A stretch of 42,606 nucleotides of DNA. Origin: Bacteroidota bacterium (GTDB lineage: Bacteria; Bacteroidota; Rhodothermia; Rhodothermales; Bin80). A model generated the notes under the pieces. That model did not search any database, was not told where the DNA came from, and saw only the letters and a program-made list of their open reading frames with translations. The stretch lies in the NCBI GenBank assembly GCA_028873925.1, contig JAPPNA010000102.1, forward strand, positions 1 through 42,606, written 5' to 3'. Positions 1 through 9,873 of the stretch are shown piece after piece. A program made the translations under genes and the position numbers. Each line of letters starts with the position of its first letter. Positions within the stretch are counted from its first letter, which is position 1.

Positions 1-55
1 CGATCGTGCCCACATTCACATGCGGCTTCGTCCGCTGAAATACTTCCTTTGCCAT
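1..55 (-). CDS. tuf: Elongation factor Tu, N-terminal end (partial)
   Basis: Only the first 18 codons are inside the window. Read on the minus strand from an ATG at 55, they give MAKEVFQRTKPHVNVGTI, which matches the conserved start of EF-Tu just before the P-loop. EF-Tu is the GTPase that delivers aminoacyl-tRNA to the ribosome. It lies 40 nt downstream of fusA on the same strand, completing the classical str order rpsL-rpsG-fusA-tuf. The rest of the gene lies beyond base 1. Confidence 0.9.
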   Translation of the reverse strand, partial: MAKEVFQRTKPHVNVGTI

Positions 56-95
56 TAGCGTAACCTGTTAATTGTGCCTATTGACCGGGGCCCTC

Positions 96-2216
96 TCAGC
101 CCGCTTTACCGTAACTGGACAGAATTACCTTCTCAGCCACCGATTTGGGGGCCGGTTCATACGACTCAAACTGCATCGTGAAGATGGCGCGCCCCTGCGT
201 AATGGACCGCATGTCGGTTGAGTAGCCGAACATTTCGGACAGGGGCACCAGTGCCTTGACGACGCGGGCCTCCTGGCGCTGATCCATCGAGGCGATGCGG
301 CCGCGGCGACTGTTGAGATCGCCGATGACCTCTCCCATATACTCTTCCGGCGTAACCACTTCCACGTTCATGATGGGCTCCATAAGGACCGGCCTGGCCC
401 GACGGGCCGCACTTCGGAAGGCCATCTGGCCTGCAATCTCAAAGGCATTCTGATCCGAATCCACCTCGTGGTGTTTTCCGTCAAACAGCCTTACGCGGAT
501 GCCTTCCACCGGATACCCGGCCAGCGGTCCGTGTGCGCTTGCGGCCCTGAGACCTTTCTTAACACTCGGAATAAACTCTCTGGGAATGGCCCCGCCTACG
601 ATCTCGTTTTCAAATTCAAAGCCGGTGCCGCTTTCATTCGGACCGATTTCAAGCTCCACGACCGCAAACTGACCGCGCCCACCCGTCTGTTTCCTGTGGA
701 TATACCGCTCAATTACGCTCCTCTGGAAGGCTTCCCGGTACGCCACTTGCGGCTTGCCGACATTGGCTTCCACCTTGAATTCACGACGGAGCCGGTCCAC
801 AATGATTTCCAGGTACAACTCGCCCATACCGGCAATCAGGGTCTGGCCCGTTTCCGCATCAACGGACACCTGGAAGGTCGGGTCTTCCTCCGCAAGCTTC
901 TGAAGACCCGCCGAAAGCTTGTCGCTATCCGCTTTGGTGTTCGGCTCAATGGCGATGCGGATCACCGGATCCGGAAAGTCCATCTTTTCCAGAATCACCG
1001 GCCGTTTCGGATCCGACAGCGTATCGCCGGTACGCACATTCTTGAGCCCCACGGCCGCCGCGATATCACCAGCCTCCACACGGGAGACATCTTCACGGTG
1101 GTTGGCATGCATAAACAGCAGCCGCCCGATACGTTCCTTGCGCTCAGTGGTGGAATTGTAGACCTGCATGCCCTTGTTGAGCACCCCGCTGTAGACCCGG
1201 AAAAAGGTCAGTTTGCCGACATACGGGTCCGTAGCGATTTTGAACGCGATGGCGGCAAAGGGATCCTTGGGCTCCGGATTACGGGCCATCCGCTCGCCGG
1301 TCCGCGGGTTCACCCCCTCTATGGCAGCCACATCAAGCGGGCTTGGCAGGTAGTCCACCACCCCGTCCAGCAGACGCTGGACACCCTTGTTCTTGAATGC
1401 GGAACCGCAGAAAATCGGGGTAATGTCCAGATTCAGGGTAGCCTGGCGCACCGTAGCACGGATCTCTTCCGGCGTGATATGCTCACCTTCCAGATATTTC
1501 AGCAGCAGATTGTCGGAGTACTCGGCCACCGCTTCCAGCAGCATGATGCGCCAGTGACGGGCCAGCTTCTGCAGATCCGGCGGAATCTCTATTTCATCCC
1601 AGGTGGCACCCTGTGTATGATCATGCCAGATTATGGCCTTATTCATGATCAGATCAATGACACCACGGAACAGCCGCCCAGTGCCGATCGGGATCTGCAC
1701 CGGAATCGGATTGGCCTTCAGCCGCTCACGCATGGAGTTGAGCGCACCAATAAAGTCCGCACCCGTCCGGTCCATCTTGTTGACAAAGCCGATGCGCGGC
1801 ACCTTGTACCTGTTGGCCTGCCTCCATACAGTTTCCGACTGCGGTTCCACACCGCCTACGGCGCAGAACAGGGCCACGGCTCCGTCCAGCACGCGCAGCG
1901 AACGCTCCACTTCAACGGTAAAGTCCACATGCCCCGGCGTGTCAATAATATTGATGCTGTACTCCTGATCGGACTTCTTCCAGAAGCAGGCTGTCGCTGC
2001 ACTGGTAATCGTGATGCCGCGCTCTTTCTCCTGCTCCATCCAGTCCATGGTGGCACCACCTTCATGGACCTCGCCCATCCGGTGCAACCGGCCGGTGTAG
2101 AACAGTATCCGCTCCGTGGTGGTCGTCTTGCCAGCATCAATATGGGCCATAATGCCGATATTGCGTCGCCGACGAAGCCGGGTATTGGTGAGAGTATCCA
2201 TTGGACGTACCGCCAT
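96..2216 (-). CDS. fusA: Translation elongation factor G
   Basis: A 706-residue translational GTPase that drives ribosomal translocation and, with RRF, recycling. Visible motifs are the G1 P-loop [10 protein letters not shown] near residue 25, a switch II DTPGH, and an NKMD guanine-specificity motif. Full EF-G domain content follows, with the domain IV/V stretch ending near the C terminus. The length is normal for EF-G (about 700). The ATG at 2216 overlaps the rpsG stop by one base (TAATG), which suggests translational coupling. A second in-frame ATG five codons downstream would also leave an intact protein. No clear Shine-Dalgarno sequence precedes either start. It is part of the rpsL-rpsG-fusA-tuf operon. 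Confidence 0.97.
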   Translation of the reverse strand: MAVRPMDTLTNTRLRRRRNIGIMAHIDAGKTTTTERILFYTGRLHRMGEVHEGGATMDWMEQEKERGITITSAATACFWKKSDQEYSINIIDTPGHVDFTVEVERSLRVLDGAVALFCAVGGVEPQSETVWRQANRYKVPRIGFVNKMDRTGADFIGALNSMRERLKANPIPVQIPIGTGRLFRGVIDLIMNKAIIWHDHTQGATWDEIEIPPDLQKLARHWRIMLLEAVAEYSDNLLLKYLEGEHITPEEIRATVRQATLNLDITPIFCGSAFKNKGVQRLLDGVVDYLPSPLDVAAIEGVNPRTGERMARNPEPKDPFAAIAFKIATDPYVGKLTFFRVYSGVLNKGMQVYNSTTERKERIGRLLFMHANHREDVSRVEAGDIAAAVGLKNVRTGDTLSDPKRPVILEKMDFPDPVIRIAIEPNTKADSDKLSAGLQKLAEEDPTFQVSVDAETGQTLIAGMGELYLEIIVDRLRREFKVEANVGKPQVAYREAFQRSVIERYIHRKQTGGRGQFAVVELEIGPNESGTGFEFENEIVGGAIPREFIPSVKKGLRAASAHGPLAGYPVEGIRVRLFDGKHHEVDSDQNAFEIAGQMAFRSAARRARPVLMEPIMNVEVVTPEEYMGEVIGDLNSRRGRIASMDQRQEARVVKALVPLSEMFGYSTDMRSITQGRAIFTMQFESYEPAPKSVAEKVILSSYGKAG

Positions 2217-2683
2217 TAGAATCGGTAGTGGGCAAATGCCTTGTTCGCTTCCGCCATTCGGTGGGTGTCGTCCTTCTTCTTGACGGCCCCGCCCTCGCCG
2301 CGGGACGCGGCATACAACTCACTTGCCAGTCTCCGGGCCATGGAAGGCTCCGGGCGGTTGGCCGCCGCCTTGATCAGCCACCTGAATGCCAGCGCGGTGC
2401 GCCGTCCGGGGCGCACCTCCGACGGCACCTGATAGGTAGCCCCGCCGACACGCCGGCTGCGCACCTCTACCAACGGTGCCACATTTTCCACCGCGCGGCG
2501 GAAAACCTCAAGCCCCTCTTCACCGGAGCGGTCCTGGATAATTGAGAACGCATTGTAGACGATGCCCTGCGCCACCGTTTTCTTGCCGTTCAGCATGATG
2601 TAATTGATGAACTGCGATACCTGAGCATCCTGGAACTTAGGATCAGGCACAATAGCACGCCGCTCAGCAGATCGTCTACGCAT
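2216..2683 (-). CDS. rpsG: 30S ribosomal protein S7
   Basis: A 155-residue protein of usual S7 length with the typical MRRR start, a central [11 protein letters not shown] segment and a C-terminal NKAFAHYR segment. S7 is a primary binder of the 3' major domain of 16S rRNA and lines the tRNA exit site. It sits 43 nt downstream of rpsL and overlaps fusA by one base, as expected for the str operon. In E. coli S7 represses this operon translationally. Whether that holds here cannot be judged from the sequence. Confidence 0.97.
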   Translation of the reverse strand: MRRRSAERRAIVPDPKFQDAQVSQFINYIMLNGKKTVAQGIVYNAFSIIQDRSGEEGLEVFRRAVENVAPLVEVRSRRVGGATYQVPSEVRPGRRTALAFRWLIKAAANRPEPSMARRLASELYAASRGEGGAVKKKDDTHRMAEANKAFAHYRF

Positions 2684-2726
2684 GGAATTGATTCGGATGG
2701 CCGTGTGCGAAAAGGCACACAGACCG

Positions 2727-3101
2727 CTATCTCTTTGGTCGCTTAGCCCCGTACTTTGACCGGGACTGTAACCGGTCCTGAACTCCAGAGGTGTCCAACG
2801 CCCCCCGCACGATGTGATACTTCACACCCGGCAGATCCTTCACACGACCACCCCGAACCAGAACAATAGAGTGTTCCTGCAGATTGTGCCCCTCGCCGGG
2901 GATGTAGGCGATGACCTCAATCTGATTGGTCAGGCGGACCTTAGCTACCTTTCGCAGCGCGGAATTGGGCTTCTTGGGCGTTGTCGTGTACACCCGCGTA
3001 CAGACCCCCCGGCGCTGGGGGTTCCCCTGGAGGGCCGCCGCCTTGGTCTTTTTGACCTTCGGCCGCCGCCCGGTACGCACTAACTGCTGAATTGTAGGCA
3101 T
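2727..3101 (-). CDS. rpsL: 30S ribosomal protein S12
   Basis: A 124-residue S12 of normal length, part of the decoding centre. The conserved [11 protein letters not shown] loop, which holds the lysine altered in streptomycin-resistant mutants, is intact. So is [13 protein letters not shown], which contains the aspartate methylthiolated in many bacteria. On these residues the ribosome should be of the streptomycin-sensitive type. It is the first gene of the str operon, with a candidate promoter about 70-100 nt upstream of the ATG. Confidence 0.97.
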   Translation of the reverse strand: MPTIQQLVRTGRRPKVKKTKAAALQGNPQRRGVCTRVYTTTPKKPNSALRKVAKVRLTNQIEVIAYIPGEGHNLQEHSIVLVRGGRVKDLPGVKYHIVRGALDTSGVQDRLQSRSKYGAKRPKR

Positions 3102-3171
3102 AGGTCACTTTCCGGTAGTGCTGCGTGATTTCACCCCGCAGGTGCCAGATTTCAATTTAACTACAGCTTTA

Positions 3172-3203
3172 CAAAGTACGAACGAATCGATGCAAAGTGC
3201 AAA
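3172..3203 (-). promoter_or_regulatory. Candidate Bacteroidota-type promoter of the str operon
   Basis: On the minus strand a TTTG (3203-3200) is followed 21 nt later by TACTTTG (3178-3172). This is close to the Bacteroidota sigma-A pattern TTTG-N19-21-TAnnTTTG, although the -7 box is one base short of consensus. A second TTTG lies at 3196-3193. The site lies about 70 nt upstream of rpsL, in the only sizeable gap before the operon. Confidence 0.4.
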
Positions 3204-3270
3204 TAGTTTTTATGCAGAATTGTAAAATTTCCGTGAATTCCCGCAAATCTGCCTGAAATGCCCCCTTTTT

Positions 3271-5217
3271 TCAGCCGCCGGTGTCCTGTCCGTTGACTGA
3301 AACGTACTCTCCGTAGGGCCGCTTGCCCAGGACGGAGACCAGCTCCTGCGGCCCCAGCACTTCCTTGTCCAGCAACAGGAGCGCCAGTTCCTCCAGCTTA
3401 TCGAGCTTTTCGGTGAGCAGATTCATGGCGCGCGTCCGCACCTCTTCAATGAGCTCGCGGACCTCTTCGTCAATCAGTCGGGCCAGCGATTCCGAGTACG
3501 GTTTCTCAAACATGGGGCGGCCGTTCTGCTTGGACATATTGAAGCTCACATGCCCCACCTGTTGGCTCATTCCGAAATCCACCACCATGGCATAGGCGGT
3601 CTTCGTGATCCGCTCCAGATCATTCTGAGCACCTGTGGACAGCTGTCCGAACTTGATTTCCTCGGCCACCCGACCGCCGATCATCATGGTCATGCGGTCC
3701 ATGAACGCCTCACGCGTGGTGATATAGCGCTCATCGGGCAGGGACTGTGCATAACCCAGCGCGGCCAGGCCGCGTGGAACGATGGACACCTTGATCACCG
3801 GATCGGTGTTTGGCAGATACCAGCCGGTGATGGCATGCCCGGATTCGTGATAAGCGACGATGCGCTTTTCTTCCGGCTTAATGAGCTTGTTTTTCTTCTC
3901 CAGTCCACCGATCACGCGGCTGATCGCTTTTTCAAAATCATCCAGCTCAATCGCATCCTTTTCCAAGCGGGCTGCCAGCAGCGCCGCTTCGTTGCACACA
4001 TTGGCAATCTCGGCACCGGCGAATCCTGGGGTCTGAGCCGCCAGCACATGACAATCCACATTCTCGGCCAGTATCAGCTGCCGGGTGTGCACCTCGAAAA
4101 TCTCTGCCCGCTCTCTTCGGTCCGGACGGTCGATAAGGATCTGGCGATCGAACCGGCCGGGGCGCAGCAGCGCCGCGTCCAGCACATCGGGGCGGTTGGT
4201 GGCCGCCATGATGATGACCCCTTTGTCCGTGTTGAATCCGTCCATTTCGACCAGCAGCTGATTGAGCGTGTTTTCCCGCTCATCATTGCCGCCCATCATC
4301 ATGTTCCGGCCCCGGCTGCGTCCGATGGCATCAATCTCATCTATAAAGACGATACACGGTGCTTTGCCTTTGGCCTGTTTGAACAGGTCCCGAACGCGGG
4401 CCGCGCCCACGCCCACGAACATTTCCACAAAATCGCTGCCGCTGATGGAGAAGAACGGCACGCCCGCTTCGCCGGCGACAGCTTTCCCCATGAGTGTCTT
4501 GCCCGTCCCGGGCGGACCGACCAGCAGCACGCCCTTGGGCAGCACACCGCCCAGTTTGGTGAATTTCTTCGGATTCCGCAGGAACTCCACCACCTCCACC
4601 ACCTCCTCCTTAGCTTCCTCCAGACCTGCCACATCCCGAAACGTCACCGTCGGCTGACCTAATGATTCAAAGAGAACCGCCCGGTTCTTGCCGATATTGA
4701 GAAACTGGGAACCCGGACCCATGCGGCGTGCCATGAGCACAAACAGCACAAGTATCAGCCCCAGCGGCAGCAGCCAGGTCAGTGCGCCGCCAAGCCAATT
4801 GTCGTGATAGACGACCTCAAACATGACCGCCTCACTCTCATCGTGGCTTTCATTGTGGCTCTTGAGGAACGTAACCAGATCATGATTCTCTGATTTTGTC
4901 GTCTGAAACCTGCCCGATGGCGAAGAAGACGACCACAGACTCCGATTTTGCTCGCCCACGGTACCGGCGAGCATTTCCTGGCCGGTGGCTGTGAGGGTCC
5001 CGCTTACCCGCCGGTCGTTGACTATGGTGAGTTTATCTATGTATCCGGCCTCCACATAGTCAAGAAATACGCCGTAGGCTACCGTCGAGGAGTCAGACCG
5101 GCCGTACTGAAACAGGAGGTTGACCAGGAAGACACCGGCAACGATCAGATACAGCCACATGAGTCTCGGACGGAATGAACCCATCCGAGGCTCCGGATTC
5201 TCGTTACTGGTATTCAT
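3271..5217 (-). CDS. ftsH: ATP-dependent zinc metalloprotease FtsH
   Basis: A membrane-anchored AAA+ protease that extracts and degrades membrane and short-lived cytosolic proteins. Numbered from the ATG at 5217 (648 residues), the order is: a short cytoplasmic start, a first membrane segment at about 20-38, a periplasmic domain, a second membrane segment near 145-165, the AAA module with Walker A GPPGTGKT at 234-241 and Walker B IVFIDEID, and the zinc site HESGH at 457-461. An in-frame GTG at 5265 would add 16 residues. I prefer the ATG because the added part is unlike FtsH starts. The length fits the family. It is transcribed toward rpsL, separated from it by about 170 nt. Confidence 0.96.
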   Translation of the reverse strand: MNTSNENPEPRMGSFRPRLMWLYLIVAGVFLVNLLFQYGRSDSSTVAYGVFLDYVEAGYIDKLTIVNDRRVSGTLTATGQEMLAGTVGEQNRSLWSSSSPSGRFQTTKSENHDLVTFLKSHNESHDESEAVMFEVVYHDNWLGGALTWLLPLGLILVLFVLMARRMGPGSQFLNIGKNRAVLFESLGQPTVTFRDVAGLEEAKEEVVEVVEFLRNPKKFTKLGGVLPKGVLLVGPPGTGKTLMGKAVAGEAGVPFFSISGSDFVEMFVGVGAARVRDLFKQAKGKAPCIVFIDEIDAIGRSRGRNMMMGGNDERENTLNQLLVEMDGFNTDKGVIIMAATNRPDVLDAALLRPGRFDRQILIDRPDRRERAEIFEVHTRQLILAENVDCHVLAAQTPGFAGAEIANVCNEAALLAARLEKDAIELDDFEKAISRVIGGLEKKNKLIKPEEKRIVAYHESGHAITGWYLPNTDPVIKVSIVPRGLAALGYAQSLPDERYITTREAFMDRMTMMIGGRVAEEIKFGQLSTGAQNDLERITKTAYAMVVDFGMSQQVGHVSFNMSKQNGRPMFEKPYSESLARLIDEEVRELIEEVRTRAMNLLTEKLDKLEELALLLLDKEVLGPQELVSVLGKRPYGEYVSVNGQDTGG

Positions 5218-6179
5218 GCGGTTGACCACAGCGAAGGCAATCCCGTTATACCCGCCCGTCCGCACGGCGGTTTCTTGGCCGGGATCCTTTTCGGACGATC
5301 TTCATCTCCAGCCTGATTCGCGACCTCGGACATGTGACCCGCGGACCGGGGCGCGTCTGCCACTCGCGATCACCCACAACTGCGCCGGGGAATGCCGGAA
5401 TTCAGTCCAGAGCGTGCTTGGTTCTGCTACCGGTGCGTTCCCAAGTCTGTACCGCAGTTGCTCGCTATTGCGTAATATCCTGATCCAGCGGCGGTCCGGC
5501 AACATATTGGCGGCAACTTCCGGCACCGGCAAGGCTCATCCTGTCGTGCAGGCCGCAGATTGTGCTGACCCTGAGCCGGATTCACCGCAGTCAATTAGCT
5601 TTGCCAGCTGCAATTCTACCTGAAACCGGCAGCAGCTCTTCCGACAAGTCTGTTGCAAATCAGGACGCTTTTTTATTGGAACGGCATTATCGCCGGATAG
5701 CAATCCATTCAATTCCTGTGGTTTCGGTACCGCCGGCGTGACCATCCGCATAGTCTTGATCACTCCACCTCACTAAATGCAGAGGCGACTGCCCTGCCGA
5801 ATGGCCGGCGGTGCCTGATGGCACTCAACATCGGCCTGCAATGTGGCAACACCTGAAAGCTGCACAGACTCCGGTAGAACAACCCGGACACGTTTCCAAA
5901 CGGCACCTGTACCCGCTGCGGATCGCAATGAGGAGCAATGTGTTCCTTCAGTTCCCGGCTGTTTTCCCACGGGCGGGCGCGTCCGAGCCCATAGCCCGGA
6001 ATACGGGATCCGTGCGGGTGGAGCGGCGCGAATGAGCGGAGGTCCGCCACCTACTGGTGCGGGTGCAAATCTCTCGCGCCTAGGGGCCAAAATGCCGGAC
6101 CGCAGTTTGCCACGGCTGACGAATTGAGCGACTGGGCCGATACCTTAATCTACCTTGAGACTGCGGCGTAAGCGGTATC
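5218..6179. other. About 960 nt without a recognisable gene
   Basis: Several short open frames exist on both strands (for example 5302-5532 minus, 5773-6090 minus, 5843-6127 plus). They overlap each other, are rich in Arg, Pro and Ser, and show no domain, signal peptide or homology I recognise. No tRNA-like fold or CRISPR repeat is visible. The stretch separates the ftsH/str block from an accessory patch and may be the remains of lost genes. The promoter of ftsH should lie near its left end. Confidence 0.5.
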
Positions 6180-7673
6180 GTGGACCAGATGCTCGCATCG
6201 GACCGCGCTCCAATGGCTCATAAATGGGCACCGCTTACGGACATTGACGCACCCAACAGTCTCGCAAAGGAAGCCATAAGGGCCCTATCAGGAGTGTGGC
6301 GTGAACATCGGGAGCGATTAGGCAATCGTCCGGCTTACCGGCTTTTTGAGAAAAAGCTGAAGCGGGAATGGGCTATTGAGACTGGCCTGATTGAGAATAT
6401 CTACTCGCTTGATCGCGGTATCACGCAACTGCTCATCGAACGCGGAATCAGTGCTGCGCTAATTCCTCGCCAGATGTCTACGAATCCGGATAAGGTGGTG
6501 GCGATGATCCGAGATCACGAACAGGCAGTGGAAGGTCTGTTCGATTTTGCAACGGGCACCCGGCCCGTTTCAACGAGCTACATCAAGGAGCTGCACGCCC
6601 TGATGACGCGACACCAGGACACAGTTGAAGGAATTGATTTCCTGGGCAGAAGCGTCTCTATTCCACTCAGCCACGGGCAATTCAAGTCACGGCCCAATAA
6701 TCCACTGCGCCCCTTCAGTGGCAGCATCCACGAGTACTGCCCCCCTGAACATGTAGTATCGGAGATGGACCGCCTGATTGAGCTGCATCACGAGCACCAG
6801 GAAAGCGGTATTGCACCGGAAGTACAGGCTGCTTGGCTTCACCATCGATTCACCCAGATTCATCCCTTCCAGGATGGCAACGGTAGAGTCGCACGAGCCT
6901 TAGCCTCACTTATTTTCATTAAGGCTGAATGGTTTCCCCTGGTGGTTCAAAGTCGTGAAAAGGCGGCGTACATAGATGTGCTGGAAGCAGCCGACCGCGG
7001 AGACCTGGCACCACTGGTAGATTATTTTTCCAGACTTCAAAAGCGGACCTTCGTTCGCGCCCTCTCAATTAGCGACGAGGTAAAGAAGGAGCAGCAGGTG
7101 GCGGACAGGATTGCGTCAATAAAGCAGGATATGCAGGGGCGGAGGGATTCACTCGTTCAGGAGTGGGAAGTCGCCAGGTCTGTCGCCGAAGCGCTGCGCG
7201 AACATGCAATTTCGTGTCTCAATGCTGTGGCAGTCGATCTCAAAAAGGAGATGGCTGAGATCTGGCAGCATGCCAATTTCTTTGCTGATTGTGCTGCGCA
7301 GGATGGGGGTCGCAGTCACTATTTTCGCCAACAGATCATCAAGACCGCCAGGGCAATGGATTACTATGCCAACCTGCAGACTCATAAGGCATGGGCGCGG
7401 CTCGTCTTGCCTAATGCTAACCGTACGGAGGTTCTATTCGCCTTCCATGGAATCGGACACGAGTTTCAAGGTGTTTTGGCCTGTTCGGCATCCCTCTTTC
7501 AGCGCGTTGATACCGACGAGGGCGAACGTGAAATCGGACCCGTTATTCCACTGATGGATGAGCTGTTTCTCATCCATTACAATGAATCAGAGGAGGCGGC
7601 TACGGCACGATTTTCCGGATGGCTTGAGGAGGCGCTTGCACGCAGCCTTCGGCTTTGGCATGAATCGATCTAA
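6180..7673 (+). CDS. Fic-domain protein (probable AMP-transferase), class II-like
   Basis: The Fic active-site motif HPFQDGNGR lies at residues 228-236 and is complete. The histidine is the catalytic base and the GNGR part binds nucleotide. A TGLIEN segment at 68-73 matches the inhibitory motif (S/T)xxxE(G/N) placed N-terminal to the Fic core, as in class II Fic proteins, so the enzyme is probably self-inhibited. Family members usually AMPylate a target protein. The target here is unknown. Roughly 200 residues after the core are helical and match nothing I recognise. The frame opens with a GTG at 6180. ATGs at 6189 and 6213 are equally possible, none with a good Shine-Dalgarno sequence. It lies in an accessory patch upstream of an OLD-like ATPase, so a toxin or defence role is possible but unproven. 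Confidence 0.88.
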   Translation: MDQMLASDRAPMAHKWAPLTDIDAPNSLAKEAIRALSGVWREHRERLGNRPAYRLFEKKLKREWAIETGLIENIYSLDRGITQLLIERGISAALIPRQMSTNPDKVVAMIRDHEQAVEGLFDFATGTRPVSTSYIKELHALMTRHQDTVEGIDFLGRSVSIPLSHGQFKSRPNNPLRPFSGSIHEYCPPEHVVSEMDRLIELHHEHQESGIAPEVQAAWLHHRFTQIHPFQDGNGRVARALASLIFIKAEWFPLVVQSREKAAYIDVLEAADRGDLAPLVDYFSRLQKRTFVRALSISDEVKKEQQVADRIASIKQDMQGRRDSLVQEWEVARSVAEALREHAISCLNAVAVDLKKEMAEIWQHANFFADCAAQDGGRSHYFRQQIIKTARAMDYYANLQTHKAWARLVLPNANRTEVLFAFHGIGHEFQGVLACSASLFQRVDTDEGEREIGPVIPLMDELFLIHYNESEEAATARFSGWLEEALARSLRLWHESI

Positions 7674-8100
7674 CCGACCCGGAGTACAACCTGTGAGCCG
7701 GGGCCAGGATCTTCCGAGACGAAGAGAAGCACCTCACCGGATGAGTGGGTGCAGGGACATACGCACTTCGGCTGTTTTCTCGCAGACCCAAGAATTCGGA
7801 TTGCGAGCGTTGATAGGCCGATAGCCTTGTCCAAGGCTTTCCTTTGCGGAATTTTTCCAGATCTGCGTCACCGGCTGCCCATCGGGGATTGGGATCTGTG
7901 CGAAAATTCTGAAATGACCCATCATGTTCGGACTGGACCGCGCCCGCGAATGCTCGTGCCTACTTGGGCACAAATCGTGGATCATGGGTGTATCAGGGAG
8001 GCCAGTTTACGCTGCCTGCACCAGTGGCAGGTGTTCCGACGCAAATGGCAGCCCATTCCGGTGATGCAGAAAAGAGTCGGGCTGATTCCGCAGATACCGC
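7674..8100. other. 427 nt gap with no convincing gene
   Basis: The gap between the Fic gene and the OLD-like ATPase holds overlapping short frames on both strands, such as 7749-8141 plus and 7734-7985 minus. None shows a recognisable motif or signal peptide. The plus frame runs into the ATPase start in another phase and is probably a shadow. I see no clear terminator or promoter. The gap argues against tight translational coupling of the two genes. Confidence 0.5.
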
Positions 8101-9825
8101 ATGATTACCAGGCTTACCATTCGCAATTTCAAGCGGTTTAGCGATGTGGAGATTCCATTGGACAATCCGGTGGTGTTTGTCGGGCCGAACAATTCGGGCA
8201 AAACCTCGGCCATTCAGGCGCTCATTTTGTGGCAGGTGGGTCTGCAACATTGGATCGCAAAGTACGGTGGAAAATCAGCACCGGAAAAGCGGCCCGGCGT
8301 AACCGTCAACCGCCGGGATTTACTCGCCATCCCGCATCCCAATGCGAAACACCTCTGGCGGAATATGCGGGTTCGGCAAGTGGAATACCCTGATGGCAAA
8401 CAGCAGACCCGCAATGTTAGAATTGAGATCATTGTGGAGGGGCGGCATGGCGGGAATACCTGGACCTGCGGCCTGGAATTTGATTTTGCCAACGCCGAAT
8501 CCTTCTACTGCCGACCCTTGCGCCTAGAAAGCGGCCGGAGCCCGAACAGGATGCCCGTGCCCAAGGAGGCTGGCTCCGTACAGATTGCCTACCTCCCCCC
8601 GATGTCGGGACTGTCCCCGAATGAAGCTCGGCTCGACCCGGGCGCTGTCAATGTACGGATCGGCGAAGGGCGTACCGCAGAAGTGCTGCGCAACCTGTGT
8701 TTCCGTGTATGGCAGGAAAACCCGGACCATTGGAATAAAATCGCAGCCAGAATCAGTCACCTGTTCGGAGCGGATCTCAAGGTACCAGCCTATGTGCCCG
8801 GACGTGGAGAGATCAACCTGGCGTACCGTGAACGCGGTATAGAATTTGACATTTCCTCCAGCGGTCGCGGCCTGCAGCAGACACTTCTGATTCTCACCTA
8901 TCTGCAGGCCCATCCGCATTCCTTGGTTTTGCTGGACGAGCCGGATGCGCACCTGGAAATACTCCGCCAGAAACAGATTTACAACCTGATTGCTGAAATC
9001 TCGCGCGTCAGTGGCGGTCAGGTAGTCGCGGCCAGTCACTCGGAAGTTCTGCTCAATGAAGCAGCAGAGAAGGATACCGTGATTGCCTTTATCGGACGGC
9101 CTCATAAGATCCTCAACGGCCGCAGTCAGGTGAGCAAGGCACTCAAGAGTATCGGATGGGAGCACTTTTACCAAGCGGAACAGACCGGTTGGGTACTGTA
9201 CTTGGAGGGTCCTACCGACCTGGATATTCTGCAGGCGTTTGCGCGGAGGGTGGGGCACAACCGGGCAACGCAAGCACTGGAGAGGCCCTTTGTGCATCAC
9301 GTCAGTAATCAGCCAAACAACGCGGCTGAGCATTTTTACGGCCTTCAGGAGGCTTTGCCCGGCCTGAAAGGGATTGCCCTTCTTGACCAACTCCAAGGCA
9401 ATCTTCCCGACTATCGCTCCTTTGAACACCTAACCTGGAGGTGTCGGGAGATTGAAAACTACTTCTGCACCGAAGCCACCCTCATTGCCTTTGCCCAAGC
9501 ACCTGAGACTGCGGTGGGACCTCTTTTTGCGGATTCAGTGCGCCTTGAACGCACCGAGGCTATGCAAAATGCCATCGCTAAGGTGAGCACTGCGTTGGAA
9601 ACACTCGGTCAGGGTGAACTGTGGGGCTCGCAGACCCGGGCGAGCCTCGATGTTCTTGGGCCCGTTATGAAGGCCTTTTTTAAGAATCTGGGGCTGCGGA
9701 ACACCATGGGTAAGCGTAACCTCCACGAATTGGTCCGATTCGTGCCGGATCACGAAATCGATCCCGAAATAACCCAAAAACTGGATGCCATCGCTTCGGT
9801 GGCCGAAGCGGCTGAGGCAGCCTGA
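8101..9825 (+). CDS. OLD-like ATPase with C-terminal TOPRIM-like domain
   Basis: A 574-residue protein. The ABC/SMC-like ATPase part has Walker A GPNNSGKT at 28-35, a signature-like SSGRGLQQ near 250-260, Walker B VLLDEPDAHL with D279/E280, and a switch histidine in AASHSEVLL (H313). After about residue 365 comes a TOPRIM-like part: YLEGPTD with E369, an LLDQLQG strand with D429, and a CREIENYF segment near 449-455. This is the layout of the OLD nuclease family, which includes anti-phage proteins such as P2 OLD and GajA. The second TOPRIM acidic motif lacks a clear DxD, so nuclease activity is uncertain. It stands alone on its strand after a Fic gene and faces the convergent PorW-like gene. 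No helicase partner of the GajB type is next to it. Confidence 0.82.
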   Translation: MITRLTIRNFKRFSDVEIPLDNPVVFVGPNNSGKTSAIQALILWQVGLQHWIAKYGGKSAPEKRPGVTVNRRDLLAIPHPNAKHLWRNMRVRQVEYPDGKQQTRNVRIEIIVEGRHGGNTWTCGLEFDFANAESFYCRPLRLESGRSPNRMPVPKEAGSVQIAYLPPMSGLSPNEARLDPGAVNVRIGEGRTAEVLRNLCFRVWQENPDHWNKIAARISHLFGADLKVPAYVPGRGEINLAYRERGIEFDISSSGRGLQQTLLILTYLQAHPHSLVLLDEPDAHLEILRQKQIYNLIAEISRVSGGQVVAASHSEVLLNEAAEKDTVIAFIGRPHKILNGRSQVSKALKSIGWEHFYQAEQTGWVLYLEGPTDLDILQAFARRVGHNRATQALERPFVHHVSNQPNNAAEHFYGLQEALPGLKGIALLDQLQGNLPDYRSFEHLTWRCREIENYFCTEATLIAFAQAPETAVGPLFADSVRLERTEAMQNAIAKVSTALETLGQGELWGSQTRASLDVLGPVMKAFFKNLGLRNTMGKRNLHELVRFVPDHEIDPEITQKLDAIASVAEAAEAA

Positions 9826-9873
9826 TCCCGCTGGCGTGACCTGTTTCAACCGCGCGCCCAACCCGCAGCAGGG

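Noticed and set aside
468-2219. 583-codon plus-strand open frame
   Set aside because: It lies antisense to fusA, has no recognisable domain and is explained by the GC-rich codon pattern of fusA.
3550-4662. 370-codon plus-strand open frame
   Set aside because: It is the antisense shadow of ftsH, whose motifs are all intact on the minus strand.
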